This document shows positions 9,253-18,065 of a DNA stretch of 50,969 nt, piece after piece. The translations under genes were made by a program, and so were the position numbers. The DNA lies in NCBI GenBank assembly GCA_905182155.1, contig CAJJAX010000018.1:1-50969 (forward strand), written 5' to 3'. Numbering within the stretch: position 1 is the stretch's first letter; each line of letters opens with the position of its first letter. The notes below the pieces were generated by a model that did not search any database, was not told the origin of the DNA, and saw only the letters and a list, made by a program, of their open reading frames with translations. The DNA is from an uncultured Pseudomonadales bacterium (lineage in GTDB: Bacteria > Pseudomonadota > Gammaproteobacteria > Pseudomonadales > Azotimanducaceae).

Positions 9253-10029
9253 TTAGCTGCCGCCGTTAATGGTAATGGTTTGCCCGGTCATCCAGCTTGA
9301 GGCTTCTGAGGCGAGATACACGACCGCCGGGGCGATGTCTTCTGGGTCACCCAGTCGGCCCAATGGGATGTTCATGCGTTCCCCCATCTTGGGTAGATCT
9401 TCTTCCTTTAAGCCCAGAAACTCCATGAACACTTCCGTCGGGATCGGGCCCGGTGAGATACCGTTAACCCGAATGTTATACCGCGCAAGCTCTGCCCCAA
9501 GCGTTTGCGTCAGGTTATTGACGCCGCTTTTAGCGACAGCATAGGGCCCGTTAAACGGTGACGCCCGATTGGCAGCCTGGGAAGAGATATTAATGATCGT
9601 GCCACCGCCAGTGTCTTTCATAATTTCAGCTGCGGCTTGCGCGCCCGTCCAGACCGCTTTGAGGTTCAGGTTCATTTGAAAATCCCACTGCCGCTCCGGC
9701 AACTCCAGCAGCGTTCGGGCAACGCGATCATCCGCGCCACCGGCATTGCTGACCCAGCAGGTTAATCCGCCCATTTCGTCTCGGGCGCGCGCCGCAAGGC
9801 CCTTCACCTGATCGATGTCCATCACATCACACGTCACGGCAAGCGCGCGTCGTCCCTTGGCGCGAATCTTTTCAGCAACGGCTTCTACTTCCTCTGTCCT
9901 TCTCGCAGCGACCACGACATCCGCGCCGGCATCGGCTAATCCAAGCGCGATGGCCTCGCCAATCCCCCGGCCACCACCCGTGACAACCGCAATCTGGCCG
10001 TCAATCTGAAATCTTTCTAAAATACCCAT
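9253..10029 (-). CDS. Short-chain dehydrogenase/reductase (FabG/glucose-1-dehydrogenase-like)
   Basis: Classical SDR of 258 residues. The cofactor loop TGGGRGIG is at 17-24, SNAGG at 94-98, the catalytic Ser in NISS (about 149-150) and YxxxK at Tyr163/Lys167. NGISPGPIPTEV follows, and the C-terminus WMTGQTITINGGS is typical. AARR after the second strand (41-44) suggests NADP(H) preference, which is inference. The start ATG has AAGGAG 5 nt upstream. It is probably a 3-oxoacyl or secondary alcohol oxidoreductase; the substrate is undefined. It converges with the kinase gene. Confidence 0.92.
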   Translation of the reverse strand: MGILERFQIDGQIAVVTGGGRGIGEAIALGLADAGADVVVAARRTEEVEAVAEKIRAKGRRALAVTCDVMDIDQVKGLAARARDEMGGLTCWVSNAGGADDRVARTLLELPERQWDFQMNLNLKAVWTGAQAAAEIMKDTGGGTIINISSQAANRASPFNGPYAVAKSGVNNLTQTLGAELARYNIRVNGISPGPIPTEVFMEFLGLKEEDLPKMGERMNIPLGRLGDPEDIAPAVVYLASEASSWMTGQTITINGGS

Positions 10030-10368
10030 ACCTACTCCTTGGTTCTGCCGTGAATTGACATTGATGAATCGTCTCGTCTGTGCGTAAACCTCAGCGGATG
10101 CCCGCGTTCATCGCACCAGCATTTAAACCCTTCTGTTTTCGAATTGTCCAGCTTCAATTTTTTGACAGGCCATAACACGGCCTAAGATACGCTTAAAACG
10201 TTCGACAAAACGCATCAAACAACACTTTGAGATCCGCGCCGATCGTTTGTCAGGGCGCGATCAAAGACACCGTGATCGGCTTGCCCGGCCCGCCCGCTCT
10301 GGCGCGAGGTCATCCGGTCGATGCAATCCAAACCGTTTTAACCAATCACCCACCAGGCATCGATCCGG
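10030..10368. other. Intergenic region upstream of the SDR gene
   Basis: No gene is supported here. It holds the upstream region of the minus-strand SDR and the 3' flank of the alpha/beta hydrolase. A plus-strand TTGACA (10162-10167) followed by TAAGAT after 15 nt is present, but no plus-strand gene follows it. Confidence 0.4.
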
Positions 10369-11085
10369 TTACGCCTTCGTATGGGCCATCAAAAACTGCC
10401 GTACCCGTTGCGCCGTCGCCTGGCCATCTTCCTTCCAGGCGGTTACCAGTTCAGCATTGGGCGCCAAAGCCGCAATATCACGCGAGACTGACTCCGGATG
10501 ATAAAGATCTTGCCCCATGAGCACTAAGAGCGGGTTCTCGCACCGCGCGACTTCAGCTTTAGATGCGCTAAAGACAAAATCTTCATCGTATAAATTAGAT
10601 CGAAAGGCCGCGAGCGTACTGTCTGTAACCGTCGGGTCTTGCTGCTTCTGATCGACCGCCCAACCGTCAAACATGTCGTAGAAAGCCGATTGATTCTGAT
10701 CGAGACCGATAGATTGCTGAATCACGGCGGCGGCAACCCGCTCAGGCGCGTGACGCATCAAGCTAAAACTGAAGGCGCCACCAATGCACCCACCGACCAA
10801 ATGGCAGCGATCGACTCGCAAGTGATCCAGTAACCTTAAGTGATCAGTTGAATAGCTTTCCCAATTATCCTTCGCCGTAATCGGCGCTCGGGAGGTGCCC
10901 GCATTTCTTTGATCCATCGCGATCACCCTGAAATGACGCTGCAGCGCCTCGATCGGGTTCCAGGGCCCATGTTGCCAGAAGTCGATTGCCGAGCGCATGC
11001 CGCCCGGGGCAAACAGCAAAACAGGAAAACCCGAGCCATATACTTCGTAGTGTAAATTAACCTCTTGATATTGAAAGTTAGCCAT
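10369..11085 (-). CDS. Alpha/beta hydrolase with cysteine nucleophile
   Basis: Compact alpha/beta-fold hydrolase of 238 residues. The nucleophile elbow reads GGCIGG, so residue 100 is Cys instead of the usual Ser. MGQDLYHP near 190-197 supplies Asp193 and His196 as likely acid and base. MDQRNAGTS is the usual strand-4 loop. Cys nucleophiles are known in dienelactone hydrolases and in some uncharacterised branches of the superfamily; the substrate is unknown. The ribosome site GGAAGGA precedes the ATG. It heads the downstream end of a minus-strand series with the MaoC-like and symporter genes, which suggests uptake and processing of a small organic molecule. Confidence 0.85.
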   Translation of the reverse strand: MANFQYQEVNLHYEVYGSGFPVLLFAPGGMRSAIDFWQHGPWNPIEALQRHFRVIAMDQRNAGTSRAPITAKDNWESYSTDHLRLLDHLRVDRCHLVGGCIGGAFSFSLMRHAPERVAAAVIQQSIGLDQNQSAFYDMFDGWAVDQKQQDPTVTDSTLAAFRSNLYDEDFVFSASKAEVARCENPLLVLMGQDLYHPESVSRDIAALAPNAELVTAWKEDGQATAQRVRQFLMAHTKA

Positions 11086-11239
11086 TTTAATCCTTCCATT
11101 TTGATGCGGTTAAAGCGACCAACCTGATTGGGAGGCCTCATAAAGGGTAAAGCCCTGTCCCCAGATGGGGCATCACCGCAAGCACGTGCACCGAGACAAT
11201 CCGCAACCCCAACTAATGCTCATCGCCGCAACACGCGTA

Positions 11240-12037
11240 TCAGGGTTGCGAGCCAGTTCTCGGTCGGACTAACCCATTAATGCGGATCTCGGTTGCGACT
11301 TTTTCACCCTTGATTAATCCTGCGGCACTTTCATCCGGCTTGATCCCCACCCAAACCGGCTCATCCCAAAAAACTGGTCGTCTAAAATAGATCGCCAGAT
11401 CCATTTGATCAATGCCACCTTGCCAAAGCGCTTGGGTGATAAAATGAACCCCTTGCCCCCCGCCAATGATCGGCGCCTGAAATCCTGCCGCTTGCGCGGC
11501 CTCAACATTATAGTGAATCGCATTGCCCTCACTGCTATAGGCCTGCGTCGCCTCGGGGGTTAACGCATAGCTTGCAACCCGTTGAAGCGCCTGTGGATCA
11601 GCAATAACCAAAGCAGCTTGCTCGCCAGCCCCTCGAGCCCCTACCCGATCCGGATTGGGCTTAAGCGATTCGCGTGCGACAGAAAGCACCGGGGTCCCGT
11701 CCGGTAACGAGATTTCGACCTCTGTGCGAATTCGTAGGCCTCTCGGCACGGGTCGAACCCACTGAATTTGACCGGTTAATGCTAAGGGTTCATCGAGCGG
11801 CACCCGCCGGTGCTGAACCAGTTCGGTCACCATATTAATATTGCCTTCGGCTGAGATACCCGACTCCGTACCGGCTTGAATACTCAACCCTATGAAGAAC
11901 GCTGGATCGCACCAATTACCATAACCGCTCGAATCGATCCCAAGCGCCGTCAGTTTTTCGGTCTGATAACCCCGGGTCACCACCAACGTTTTCGGTGTAA
12001 TGAGTAGTCCTGCTTTAGGCATTTGCCAATTGGGCAT
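11240..12037 (-). CDS. MaoC-like hotdog-fold (acyl dehydratase-like) protein
   Basis: Protein of about 265 residues with a C-terminal hotdog half. The segment NAIHYNVEAAQAAGF followed by PIIGGGQGVHF matches the MaoC/hydratase-2 signature with Asn/His in the active-site loop. The N-terminal half looks like a second, degenerate hotdog repeat, as in two-domain MaoC proteins. Likely activity is hydration or dehydration of an acyl-CoA or related thioester. Two adjacent ATGs occur at 12040 and 12037; the AGGAGG site is too close to the first, so the second is preferred. It lies 36 bp downstream of the symporter gene on the same strand, so probably in one operon. Confidence 0.75.
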   Translation of the reverse strand: MPNWQMPKAGLLITPKTLVVTRGYQTEKLTALGIDSSGYGNWCDPAFFIGLSIQAGTESGISAEGNINMVTELVQHRRVPLDEPLALTGQIQWVRPVPRGLRIRTEVEISLPDGTPVLSVARESLKPNPDRVGARGAGEQAALVIADPQALQRVASYALTPEATQAYSSEGNAIHYNVEAAQAAGFQAPIIGGGQGVHFITQALWQGGIDQMDLAIYFRRPVFWDEPVWVGIKPDESAAGLIKGEKVATEIRINGLVRPRTGSQP

Positions 12038-12073
12038 CATTGCCTCCTTGATTGCCGGCGCGCAACCGGCCTG

Positions 12074-13555
12074 TTAATCATTGCCGCGCCCTTGAATGGC
12101 GCCAGCCGTACGGTTCGCGAATAGGTTTAAGTTTTCGGATGCGCTGTGAGGCGTTGCCAGCGACACAATGACCAACACCGGAAATCCAACCCCCCAGCCC
12201 AAATAAGCGGCGGTAAACCCATAGGGCTCGCCCACTGCCATCCAGACCACCGCGCTGCCGCCCCCGCACACCATACTGGCAAATGCGCCCGCGGTGGTGG
12301 TGCGTTGCCAAAACAAGAGTCCCAGCATTGGGAAGAACAAGCCCGCGGCACCAAAGGTATAGGCATATAAAATGAGGTCTAGGACATTGGGAACCAGATA
12401 AGCCAAACCAATGGCAAGAACGCCCAATCCAACCGTTAAGTACCGCGCACATCGAAGCATCTCGGCGTCAGAGGCATCGGGGCGCCACCACTTCTTATAA
12501 AAATCATTGGTAATAATCGCCACCGGCCCAATCAAACAAGAGTCCGCGGTGGACATGACCGCCGCGATGTACGCGGCAATCACGATACCCGCGATACCGG
12601 CCGGCAGAATCGTTAAGATCATCATTGGCGTGGCAAGCTCTGGGTCACTTAATTCAGGCATCAACATCCGAGCCAGGAGCCCGACAAACGTCGCGCTAAT
12701 GGCAAACAATGGCCATTCAATCGGTACGCCCGTCACCAAAAAAGCGCGTTGCGCAACCTGAACACTTCTTGCTGCAACAATTCTTTGCATGGCGGCAATG
12801 GAAATAAACCAAACCGGGAAGACCGCTAAAAACCACCCAATGAGTTGCTTCGGCTCAAGTGCCATCCAATCCACCATCGATGCCGTCGCTGGGTCTGCTT
12901 CAAAATGCGCGATAACGGCGCCCAAACCACCCACTTCAATCAGGCCTAGCGGCACCAATAGCAGAACGATGCCCACAAAGAGCACCACCATTTGAAAAAC
13001 ATCCGTATAGATCACAGCCTTCAATCCACCCATCGTGGTGTAACCCAGGATCACCAGTCCCGAGACGGCAATGGCCGCGCTCAAGTCCATCGCCATCGTA
13101 ACCTGCAGTAACTTACCACCGGCAATGATTTGCCCGCCCACAAAGGAAAACCAGCTCAAGGCAATGACGAGGGCCGCCAGTCGGCCCGTTTTCAAGTCGA
13201 AACGATCGGTGAACAAATCTCCAGTGGTTAACCCTTGCGTTTGATCTGACCAGATTTTCAGTCGAGGCACGAGTAAAAACGACACCATCACCACACTCAG
13301 GCCTGAAATGGCAATGAGCCAGGAGCCCGAAATGCCCAACGAAAACCCTAACCCCCCCATCGCAATACTAAAGCCGCCGCCCAAGTCTGTCGCCGCCGTC
13401 GAGGCGGTGGTTTGGACAAACCCCATGTTCCGATCCGCAGCCAGAAACGAACCCAGTGCGCCGTCACCCCGGGCGCGAACCATGATTCGCCAACCGATCA
13501 GCAGTAGCACCGTGAAGTACGCCATGATCGCCAAAGCATCCAAGAGACCTAACAT
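12074..13555 (-). CDS. Sodium:solute symporter (SSS family)
   Basis: Integral membrane protein of about 493 residues with 12-13 hydrophobic helices, the length and pattern of SSS (PutP/PanF/SGLT-like) transporters. Typical segments are TDLGGGFSIAMGG in the first repeat, GLTTGDLFTDRF, YTTMGGLKAVIYTDVFQ and AAVMSTADSCL near the Na+ site. It imports an organic solute with Na+; the substrate is not predictable. The start is placed at ATG 13555 with a GAGGT site upstream; an in-frame TTG at 13576 is the alternative. Its position between a nitroreductase gene and the MaoC-like gene suggests a small catabolic operon. Confidence 0.93.
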   Translation of the reverse strand: MLGLLDALAIMAYFTVLLLIGWRIMVRARGDGALGSFLAADRNMGFVQTTASTAATDLGGGFSIAMGGLGFSLGISGSWLIAISGLSVVMVSFLLVPRLKIWSDQTQGLTTGDLFTDRFDLKTGRLAALVIALSWFSFVGGQIIAGGKLLQVTMAMDLSAAIAVSGLVILGYTTMGGLKAVIYTDVFQMVVLFVGIVLLLVPLGLIEVGGLGAVIAHFEADPATASMVDWMALEPKQLIGWFLAVFPVWFISIAAMQRIVAARSVQVAQRAFLVTGVPIEWPLFAISATFVGLLARMLMPELSDPELATPMMILTILPAGIAGIVIAAYIAAVMSTADSCLIGPVAIITNDFYKKWWRPDASDAEMLRCARYLTVGLGVLAIGLAYLVPNVLDLILYAYTFGAAGLFFPMLGLLFWQRTTTAGAFASMVCGGGSAVVWMAVGEPYGFTAAYLGWGVGFPVLVIVSLATPHSASENLNLFANRTAGAIQGRGND

Positions 13556-13616
13556 GATTGACCCAACCTCATACAATTAAAACTTGTGATTGCGCGCCGC
13601 TCAGACCCCGGCGCCG

Positions 13617-14258
13617 TCATGACTGAGTCGGGTCTTGCGGGCGGGTGTTGCCCCAGGATTCCCAAAAAGTAACCGCATCCGCGGGCGCTCGCGCGGCGGG
13701 CTTTAAGGTCGCATTTTTAGCGTAAGCCGCGGGCAGCATCACCGTTTGGGTAATCCCGTCTGGAATCGCCAAAAGCCGAGCAACCTCCGCCGCACGCGCA
13801 TTGAGTAGCGAGGTCCAGGTGGTGCCAATCCCACGCCCTCGTAGCGCTAACATCAACGACCAGGCCGCAGGCAATATCGAACCATAAAAGCCAATTTGAC
13901 CGCCGATTTCTTGGGGCGGCTCGCCCACTGCGCAAACCAAAATCATGCAGGGAATGTCATGGAGGCGGTCCATCAAAGCGCGATGCGAGGACTTCAGCGG
14001 CAAGCTGCGGGCCGCCATCAGCTCGATGAGCGTTTCACAATACAAGGCCGCGATAGCCGCTTTCTTATCCGGCTCGGTAATGACGATAAAGCGCCAACCT
14101 TCACCGATGAGACCCGTTGGGGCTTGGACGGCAACCTCGATACAGGCGTAGAGATCTGACTGCTCGATAGGTCGGTCAAAATCCAGGTTTCGGCGAACTG
14201 ATCGAGTGGTCTTCAGGTGGTGCTCAAAAAAGAGCGTTTGTTCCATTGTGTCATCCAA
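13617..14258 (-). CDS. Nitroreductase-family FMN oxidoreductase
   Basis: Protein of 213 residues of the nitroreductase fold. TTRSVRRNLDFDRPI is the N-terminal FMN phosphate-binding loop, QAPTGLIGEGWRF follows, and RGRGIGTTWTSL is the C-terminal FMN-binding segment. Members reduce nitroaromatics, quinones or enones, or act in halotyrosine metabolism. The best start is the TTG at 14258, with AAGGAG 7 nt upstream; the ATG four codons later has no site of its own. It lies about 60 bp upstream of the symporter gene on the same strand. Confidence 0.85.
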   Translation of the reverse strand: MDDTMEQTLFFEHHLKTTRSVRRNLDFDRPIEQSDLYACIEVAVQAPTGLIGEGWRFIVITEPDKKAAIAALYCETLIELMAARSLPLKSSHRALMDRLHDIPCMILVCAVGEPPQEIGGQIGFYGSILPAAWSLMLALRGRGIGTTWTSLLNARAAEVARLLAIPDGITQTVMLPAAYAKNATLKPAARAPADAVTFWESWGNTRPQDPTQS

Positions 14259-14332
14259 ACCATAACTCCTTGGATCGTCTTGCTCGCTCGATTTTTAACG
14301 CCGTTTCGGCTGACCAGCGATTCACCACCGCG

Positions 14333-15088
14333 TTAAAAATCTAACGGTTGTTGAAGATGCTGATCAAAAATAAAATCTCGATGGGCAAGGATCACCGGAT
14401 CATATCCGGCCAGCAACTGCCCGGGTATCTCGTAAGCCTGCCGGGAGGACGGCTTCATTGGGTTGACCTCAACCGGCAACGGCGCAAGCAAGTTCGAAAA
14501 ATAAGCCCAGTAAAGATCTGCTGCGGTTAAGTGGTCCCCGATGAGGTACGCACTCGTGCGCGCTTTCATCGCCAGGGCCAGGTCACTCAAAAAGGATTGT
14601 GCCCTTTCGAGCATTCGCGCTTGTGAACTTTCATCATAACCATACGCCGAAAACATGGGGTTCGCCGCCCGCGCCGCGTCACTCATCTGACTGGCCCATT
14701 GATTAAAAATCAAATATCGAGCGCACCACCCGAATCCGCGCTCACCCGCAATCTCTTGAACCCACCCGGTCACCTGGATGCGTCCCGCCCGCTTTTTTGG
14801 CATTAAAGATGCCCCTAAACCTAACCGCTCTGCCAGTTCCAACAGTTCGAGCGCACGGGTTCTTGGAGGCTCCGATGGGTAGATGGCAATGGGGGCATTG
14901 CGATGCCCTGTCCAGGCCAGCAGATCCTCATTGGCTGTCGCAGGAATCTGAGGGACCGCCAAAAACGGGATTTGATGATGCCTGAACAACGCTTTTGCCG
15001 ATTCACTCCACGGCCCGGGCACACCGGCGTTTACCACCAGGGTTAATCCGGTTGTGGCTTGGGCGGCTTCAATCGAGACATAGTCCAT
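14333..15088 (-). CDS. Glutathione S-transferase-like protein
   Basis: Protein of 251 residues with a thioredoxin-like N-terminus (LTLVVNAGVPGPWSESAKAL... then IPFLAVPQIP) and an all-helical C-terminus ending in a typical GST block (YLIGDHLTAADLYWAYFSNL). The usual cis-Pro/Ser motif region is replaced by WTGHRNAPIAIY. Likely a cytosolic GST or disulfide-bond oxidoreductase-like protein. It is on the same strand as, and 74 bp upstream of, the nitroreductase gene, so a shared detoxification role is plausible but not shown. Confidence 0.75.
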   Translation of the reverse strand: MDYVSIEAAQATTGLTLVVNAGVPGPWSESAKALFRHHQIPFLAVPQIPATANEDLLAWTGHRNAPIAIYPSEPPRTRALELLELAERLGLGASLMPKKRAGRIQVTGWVQEIAGERGFGWCARYLIFNQWASQMSDAARAANPMFSAYGYDESSQARMLERAQSFLSDLALAMKARTSAYLIGDHLTAADLYWAYFSNLLAPLPVEVNPMKPSSRQAYEIPGQLLAGYDPVILAHRDFIFDQHLQQPLDF

Positions 15089-15324
15089 AATTTGTTGTCC
15101 AAGGTGACCCGTTCATCAAGCGGCGCCCATCTCGTATTCAATGACGGCACCGTATCTTGTAACAAATTCGGCGCTTGACCGCAAAACGCTGCAACCTCAC
15201 GTCAAATTTTGGTGTGCTTCACGCTCAGCGCAAACCGTTCGGGAAGAACAGAACACCTTGGCATCAAAACATCAGACGCTAAAACCCTGGCCTTGATGGC
15301 CCGGACAACGCGTTGATCTTGGGT

Positions 15325-16263
15325 TTACCCTGCATCGGTCACAGACGATTCGTCAGCAAACCCAGCGGCTTCAGTCGCTGCAGGCGCTTCAGTCGCTGCA
15401 GGCGCTTCAGTCGACGGCTCCGAGGTTTCTGGCTTTGTCGGGAGATCTTCACGGAGACCAATTGCGCGCTCGGTGGCTTCATTGAGCACAACAATACTGA
15501 TTCGCCGGTTGGTTGCACTAAACGGATTGGTCTTGTCATAGGGAACCGAATCGGCCAAACCAACGACCCGTCCGAACTTAACATCCTGAGGCAAGCTCTG
15601 AGCCAACGCGCGTCGAGCCGCATTGGCGCGATCCGCCGAGAGCTCCCAATTACTGTATTCACGGCGCCCTGAACTGTAGGTGCGCGCATCGGTATGACCG
15701 GCAACACTCACACGGTTCGGCACCTCCGCGATCGTGGCACCTATGGTTTTGAGCATTGTTTCAGCGTAAAGCTTAAGGTTTGGGCTCCCAACATCAAACA
15801 TCGGCCGGTCTTCATCATCGATCATCTGAATCCGCAGGCCTTCAATCGTAATGTCGAGCATCAACTGGTCTTTATAATCTTTAAAGGCTTCGCTGGTTTC
15901 GATTTGTTCTTTTAAACGCAATAACAACTCATCAAGCTCGATAACTTGATCCGAATTGGCCGTGGCGGTCTCGGAAGGATCTGGGTCAAATTCGGATTCA
16001 GGCCTTGGCTCGCCGGTAAAGTCCAGCACCGAACTGTTCGTGCCACCAGAACTCACCATGGCACTGGGCGAGGAGAAAAACCGCGACAGACCTTGTTTCT
16101 TAGCAGTGCTCAGTGAGCCTAAAAGCCAGAGCATCAAAAAAAACGCCATCATCGCCGTCACAAAATCAGCGTAGGCGATTTTCCAAGCGCCACCATGATG
16201 CGCATGGTCGCCTTTTTTAATTCGTTTGACGACAATTGTGGTCGGTTTAGACGGTTCCACCAT
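15325..16263 (-). CDS. motB: Flagellar motor stator protein MotB
   Basis: Stator subunit of 312 residues that anchors the ion channel to peptidoglycan. After a basic N-terminus the single TM helix starts at about 31 with AYADFVTAMMAFFLMLW; Asp33 is the proton-carrying residue (E. coli Asp32 equivalent). The plug/linker is acidic. The OmpA-like domain has SVAGHTDAR and WELSADRANAARRAL in the second half and NRRISIVV near its end. The C-terminal tail carries a repeated EAPAAT unit encoded by the 18-bp tandem repeat at 15369. It follows motA by 6 bp. No other flagellar gene is in the window. Confidence 0.96.
   Translation of the reverse strand: MVEPSKPTTIVVKRIKKGDHAHHGGAWKIAYADFVTAMMAFFLMLWLLGSLSTAKKQGLSRFFSSPSAMVSSGGTNSSVLDFTGEPRPESEFDPDPSETATANSDQVIELDELLLRLKEQIETSEAFKDYKDQLMLDITIEGLRIQMIDDEDRPMFDVGSPNLKLYAETMLKTIGATIAEVPNRVSVAGHTDARTYSSGRREYSNWELSADRANAARRALAQSLPQDVKFGRVVGLADSVPYDKTNPFSATNRRISIVVLNEATERAIGLREDLPTKPETSEPSTEAPAATEAPAATEAAGFADESSVTDAG
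15369..15404 (-). repeat. 18-bp in-frame tandem repeat in the motB tail
   Basis: Two perfect 18-bp units (15369-15386, 15387-15404) and a partial third encode the six-residue unit EAPAAT twice in the MotB C-terminal tail, outside the OmpA-like domain. Copy number could vary without breaking the frame. Confidence 0.8.
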
Positions 16264-16269
16264 CGCCTC

Positions 16270-17145
16270 TTAGGCTGACTTTTTAACGGTAGATTTTACT
16301 TCTCGAATCCGATCATCCAAATCACTGTAACTGGGTCTGACCACCGACGGAATCGTCTTGCGACCAAACTCAAGCGACATGCTCGGCTGATAACCTTGAA
16401 TATCCGCAATCAGGCACGTTTTGATACAAATCAGGTAAGCGCCGTCCTCTTCCGCCACGCTCTTTAAGGCACTCGCAATCGGTCCGGCAAAGCCATAGGC
16501 GAGTAGGACACCGACAAAGGTGCCGACCAATGCGGCCCCAACTTTCATACCCAGCACCTCTGGCGGCTCAGAGATATACCCCATGGTAATCACGACGCCC
16601 ATAACCGCAGCAACGATCCCAAATGCGGGCAACCCATCGGCCATTGATTGCATCGCACCTGACGGTTGTAGCGCCTCATGGTGGTGGGTGTCTAATTCGA
16701 TATCCATCAAGGCTTCAATCTCATGCACATTAAGATTACCTAAGATTTTGATTCTCAATATATCGCAGACGAAATCCTTGACGTGATGATTCTGCAGGAT
16801 CTTTGGAAACTGCTGCCAAATTTCGCTGTCCTCTGGCCGATCCACATCATCTTCAAGCGCCAGCATGCCGCTGCGCCGGCCTTTGTCAAACAGTAAATAC
16901 AGAAAACTAAAGAGTTCGAGATAGCTTTCGCCCTGGTACTTTGTGCCCTTTAAGACAAACTTGAAGTCCCGGCCGATGCCTTTTACGGTATCCATGCTAC
17001 TACCAATCACCAAAGCAAAGATGGCGCCACCGGCGATAATCATCAACTCTGGCGGATGCCAAAGCTGTGATAGGAATCCACCCGATAGCACATAGCCGCC
17101 CAGGACACTGCCTATAACACCGAACAGACCAATAAAAAACTTCAT
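16270..17145 (-). CDS. motA: Flagellar motor stator protein MotA
   Basis: Stator channel subunit of 291 residues, the usual length for the E. coli-type MotA family. Four TM helices are visible (about 3-21, 34-50, 170-195, 202-225). The loop between helices 2 and 3 is large and charged, carrying the FliG-contacting surface. The conserved prolines are present in MADGLPAFGIV and in the last helix (GFAGPIASAL). It forms the ion-conducting complex with MotB encoded 6 bp downstream, so the two are one operon. The sequence does not decide between H+ and Na+ coupling, but a tyrosine-free MotB helix start fits H+. Confidence 0.96.
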   Translation of the reverse strand: MKFFIGLFGVIGSVLGGYVLSGGFLSQLWHPPELMIIAGGAIFALVIGSSMDTVKGIGRDFKFVLKGTKYQGESYLELFSFLYLLFDKGRRSGMLALEDDVDRPEDSEIWQQFPKILQNHHVKDFVCDILRIKILGNLNVHEIEALMDIELDTHHHEALQPSGAMQSMADGLPAFGIVAAVMGVVITMGYISEPPEVLGMKVGAALVGTFVGVLLAYGFAGPIASALKSVAEEDGAYLICIKTCLIADIQGYQPSMSLEFGRKTIPSVVRPSYSDLDDRIREVKSTVKKSA

Positions 17146-17391
17146 ACTTTCGCTGCCAAATCTACTGTTGTGTACTATACCTCGCTATGGTCAGGAGCAC
17201 AGCCTTCTCAGCGCAATTTTGTTGGTTCACCCGCTCAGTCAACAACCAGCCTTCACCCATCGGCCAGGCGCTCGTTCGATGCCTTAACACGCGGCGCCAT
17301 CCGTTACTGCACGACTCAGCGACTCATACCCGCTCGGCACGCAAATTCTAGAAACGATACGCGACAGCCCACGACGGTCGGTTTTTTACAT

Positions 17392-17439
17392 TCTTCAGTG
17401 CAGCCTTCAGCGCGGCCTTCAGCGCGGCCTTCAGCGCAG
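17392..17439. repeat. 12-bp tandem repeat in the motA upstream gap
   Basis: Four units of 12 bp: one imperfect (17392-17403) and three nearly identical CCTTCAGCGCGG (17404-17439). The repeat lies in the 326-bp gap 17146-17471 between motA and the NTF2-like gene. The rest of that gap shows no gene; an open plus-strand frame over it only translates the repeat. Confidence 0.85.
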
Positions 17440-17471
17440 CAAACCGGTCCGAGTCATCCGATACAGGCTGG

Positions 17472-18065
17472 CTACGGATCCGCTTGTTCGAGCGCTTGCG
17501 CACTCTCGCGCCCGACTGATTCAGCAATTGAATTGGGGATCAGCATCGACAGCACGTAATGCGCCACCTGCCACCGCTCACCGTCGAACACCACCACGCC
17601 GGAGCCTCTACAGAGTCCCAGCTTTTCGTTGCTCAGAAGCTCATCAAAGCCGTAAACCGCTGAGCTCGCGGTCGGCACTAAATGCCTTGTAACAACGTCG
17701 TACCGCCAACCCCGACCTTCCGCGAAAGGTTTTTCCGCGTAGGCTTTAAAAGCATCCATAGACCATCGCTCGCTGGCATCCGTGCCAAGAAAATGTGCGT
17801 TCTGGGTGTATCGGGCAAAATAATCCGCCGCGTCAGACTCGGCGGCTGCGCGGTGCAGTCCGTCCAGTAACTGCTCAATGACAACCCTGTGAGAATCGCC
17901 CTGCGCCGCCTGATCTTCGAATGCGCTATTCTCGCCTGCCGCAAACAACGGTGCAAAGAGCAGTGATGATACCGTCATCAAGCGCGTTAACCGAGCCCCT
18001 AAACGTCCGTGAAAAATAGAATTATTTGTCTTTAAAAATACCGGTAAGTAACTGTTAAATATCAT
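17472..18065 (-). CDS. Exported NTF2/SnoaL-like protein
   Basis: Protein of 197 residues. A hydrophobic stretch at about 28-43 (LMTVSSLLFAPLFAA) is a Sec signal or anchor; an internal ATG at residue 30 is possible but would shorten the n-region. The mature part has an SnoaL/DUF4440-like pattern: VIEQLLDGLHRAAAESDAADYFARY, then ARYTQNAHFLGTD, then GSGVVVFDGERWQVAHY. Proteins of this type are small cone-shaped folds of unknown or ketosteroid-isomerase-like role. It is on the same strand as motA but separated by a repeat-bearing gap, so it is unlikely to be part of the stator operon. Confidence 0.7.
   Translation of the reverse strand: MIFNSYLPVFLKTNNSIFHGRLGARLTRLMTVSSLLFAPLFAAGENSAFEDQAAQGDSHRVVIEQLLDGLHRAAAESDAADYFARYTQNAHFLGTDASERWSMDAFKAYAEKPFAEGRGWRYDVVTRHLVPTASSAVYGFDELLSNEKLGLCRGSGVVVFDGERWQVAHYVLSMLIPNSIAESVGRESAQALEQADP

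Noticed and set aside
10162-10188. Plus-strand promoter-like pair TTGACA/TAAGAT
   Set aside because: The spacer is only 15 nt and no plus-strand gene follows; kept only as a note because a small RNA cannot be excluded.
12078-12452. Open frames in other frames of the symporter gene
   Set aside because: Shadows of the sodium:solute symporter, whose own frame has the transmembrane pattern and family motifs.
17170-17559. Plus-strand open frame encoding PSARPSARPSAQ
   Set aside because: It only translates the 12-bp tandem repeat, runs antisense into the end of the NTF2-like gene and has no ribosome site or family similarity.
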